This document shows, piece by piece, positions 62,075-64,000 of a DNA stretch of 64,000 nucleotides. Origin of the DNA: Sphingomonadales bacterium EhC05 (GTDB lineage: Bacteria; Pseudomonadota; Alphaproteobacteria; Sphingomonadales; Sphingomonadaceae); contig LXYP01000067.1 in the NCBI GenBank assembly GCA_001650955.1, positions 1-64,000 of the forward strand, read 5' to 3'. The first letter of the stretch is position 1. Each line of letters starts with the position of its first letter. The position numbers were made by a program, and so were the translations under genes. The notes under the pieces were generated by a model. The model did not search any database. It was not told the DNA's origin and saw only the letters and a list, made by a program, of their open reading frames with translations.

Positions 62075-64000
62075 GATGGAGTTTCTCCTCCTCATTGCGA
62101 CGGTGATTCTATTTGTACTGGTTTTCAACTTGCGCAAAACCGTCGCATTGCTGAGATCACAAATCTCGGAATTGGAACATCATCTTGCGGTCGTGCGTAA
62201 TGCCGCCGTCGCATCGTTGGAAGCCAGTTCCCGAAAGGCCGAGGACCATCCGATCAGACACGCCGCGAGACGGGCGGAACAACCGCCAACGCTGACGGAA
62301 CCGGCCGATCTCGAGGATCAGATCACCGACAATGCGGATATACTATCCACTGCTCCGGGTGCGATCGAAGTGCCGGAAGAGACGAATGAGATCGACGAGA
62401 TCACAGATTCGCTCTCAAACACGCCGAGCGCTGCAAAACGGTTCGAGGATCTGGTCGGCGGGAAATTGCCGATCTGGATCGGTGGTATTGCGCTGATTTT
62501 CGCTGGTTTTTTCCTCGTTCGCTTCTCGATCGAAGCAGGTCTTTTTGGCCCGGTGGCGCGCTGCATAACAGCGATAATATTCGGAATCACCTTGATTGGC
62601 CTGAGTGAATTCGGCCACCGTATCCCGAAATTTGGGCAGATATTCTCAGATGATGCGCGCATTGGCCATTCGATCAGCGGGGCCGGGATCGCGATCCTTT
62701 ATGCAACCTTATATATGGCGAGCGAACTATATGGCCTTTTCGGGCTAACCGGCGCGCTGATCGGCGTTATGGCGATCACCATATTGGCTTTCTTTCTGTC
62801 TCAAAAACATGGGCCGCCGACCGCAATCATGGGGCTTTTGGGTGGTTTTTCGGCACCATTTGTCGCGGGCCTTGGCCCTGAATCGGTTGCGCCTCTACTC
62901 ATCTATCTCGGCGTGTTTACAGGCGGTATTTTCGGACTGGCCATCTATCGGGGCTGGCCGTGGCTTGCGCTTCTGGCAACGGGAGGCAGTGCGATTTGGT
63001 CGACCGCCTTGCTATTGATGGATGTCGCGGGTGACGTAGCTTTTGTCGGTTTGTTCATTACCCTATTGGCCGTTGCTGGTGTTTTGACGATCAGCAGAAC
63101 CGGGACCAGCTTCGGCCTGCCCAAATCAATCATCCAGTCGATTCCACTGGGAGTCGGTTTGCTGCAATTGATGATGCTGGCACCGCTGATCGAATTTTCT
63201 ATACTCGGCTGGTTGCTTTTTGGAATATTGTCGATCTTCAGCATCCTCTTGGCCTGGCGTGACAGCAACATGACACCGTCCGTGCCAGGCGCATTGGCCC
63301 TCTCCTTGTCAATGATCGCAATGGCCTTTGGCATCGGCAATATCGGGACGGTGGAAGTGACGGCAGCGATCGGCTTTGCGCTGCTGTTCGGGATCACAGG
63401 TCATGTCTGGTCGCGGCGGGAGGCCGACGGATGGCTATGGGCCATTTGCGGACTTTTGGCACCAACCGGTACGCTCGCCGTCGCTACACTTGGCGACTTT
63501 GGTTGGAGCGACAGCCTATGGGCCATGCTCTGCGTTACCGTCGCGATCCCCAATGCGATCATGGCCTGGCGGACTCAGGATATTCCGCTTGGCAAAATCA
63601 TGCCACTCGCAACCGCGCTCACCGGAATCTTGCTGCTACTCGCGCTCTGGCTATTGACCTCTCACGCCTATGCCGCGATCATGGCAGGCTTGGTGGCCGC
63701 CGCACTGGCGGCGTGGGCGCGACATACACAGCGCGATGCGATTGTCACACAATTGGTCATCACCGCCGCACTGGGCGGACTGATCATGTGGGTTTCAGCC
63801 TATCAGCTGATCGGAACCTTATTGGCATCGCTCGCGGGCGAAACCGATCTTTACCGCGGACTGCCAGCCGTGTCGAAGATGGTGCCGGAGCTGCTGAGTC
63901 CCGCAATCATCATGATCGGCATAGCAGTCGTTTTCCGAAGCGTGCTTGGGAAAATGCCAAGACAATTTGTCGCAACCATCGGATTCAGCGGAACCATCGG
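62075..64000 (+). CDS. DUF2339 multispanning membrane protein (3' end outside window)
   Basis: ATG 62075 opens a frame that is uninterrupted to the last base (642 codons), so the gene continues outside the window. The N-terminus has one membrane helix (FLLLIATVILFVLVFNL) and a coiled linker (LRSQISELEHHLAVVRNAAVASLEASSRKAEDHP) followed by an acidic linker. From about residue 125 there are many membrane helices beginning GGKLPIWIGGIALIFAGFFLVRFSIEAGLFGPVARC and later GHSISGAGIAILYATLYMASELYGLFG and GPPTAIMGLLGGFSAPFVAGLGPESVAPLLIYLG. These are the DUF2339 signature. Function unknown. Confidence 0.9.

Overview
The window looks like ordinary chromosome of an alphaproteobacterium, most likely a (marine-type) Sphingomonadales member. 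This rests on: moderate-to-high GC; the alphaproteobacterial ATP synthase inhibitor (zeta/DUF1476) next to a bolA-Grx4 pair; a CrtZ carotenoid hydroxylase; the thrS-infC order; FNR-type promoters; several families of short inverted repeats typical of sphingomonad intergenic DNA; and very frequent ATGA stop/start overlaps. The genus assignment is inference. No tRNA, rRNA, CRISPR array, transposase or prophage was recognised.

Layout. 1-1.9 kb: the end of a GIY-YIG gene, a repeat, an AT-richer SUKH/SMI1-like gene and nadA. 2-6.4 kb: an acyl-CoA synthetase, then a tightly overlapped three-gene unit on the minus strand (MBL hydrolase, DUF4230 protein, Kelch lipoprotein). 6.4-9.2 kb: a BlaI-type repressor with a paired operator, an M56 (BlaR1-like) membrane protease carrying a long charged helix instead of a penicillin sensor, and a structured short ORF or small RNA. 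9.2-14 kb: DUF202, then a minus-strand run leuC-small membrane protein-leuD-quinone oxidoreductase-ATP synthase inhibitor-bolA-Grx4. 14-15.6 kb: crtZ, followed by a repeat and a decayed second copy of its 3' end, plus an orphan gene. 15.6-22.3 kb: two glutathione transferases around a SulP transporter, a PhoX-like Tat protein, an epimerase and isovaleryl-CoA dehydrogenase. 22.5-31.6 kb: pyrD, ggt, a long-chain acyl-CoA synthetase, glyoxalase II and I around a GGDEF sensor, and SIMPL.

31.5-37.6 kb: a LysR/DUF1330 divergent pair, small envelope proteins, a hydrolase, DM13, and an XRE regulator-membrane protein unit headed by a 31-codon membrane peptide under a near-consensus promoter. 37.7-40.5 kb: thrS and infC, the latter with an apparent AUA start codon. 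40.5-45.4 kb: an S9 peptidase, periplasmic MsrA, two tiny membrane proteins, a near-perfect ~194-bp palindromic element abutting the aspC stop codon, and aspC. 45.4-50.5 kb: hemN divergent from a ferredoxin-diiron protein-DUF4332 operon, with two perfect FNR boxes between them; this is the most promising candidate for an undescribed system. 50.6-64 kb: an OmpA-like protein, phnA, metY, GNAT, an exported peroxiredoxin, proC/proB, MarR, fused pabB-pabC, a second S9 peptidase and the start of a DUF2339 membrane protein that runs off the end.

The window is mainly housekeeping metabolism (NAD, leucine, proline, pyrimidine, methionine, folate, haem). Interspersed are envelope proteins, redox and aldehyde detoxification enzymes, and several small regulatory cassettes.
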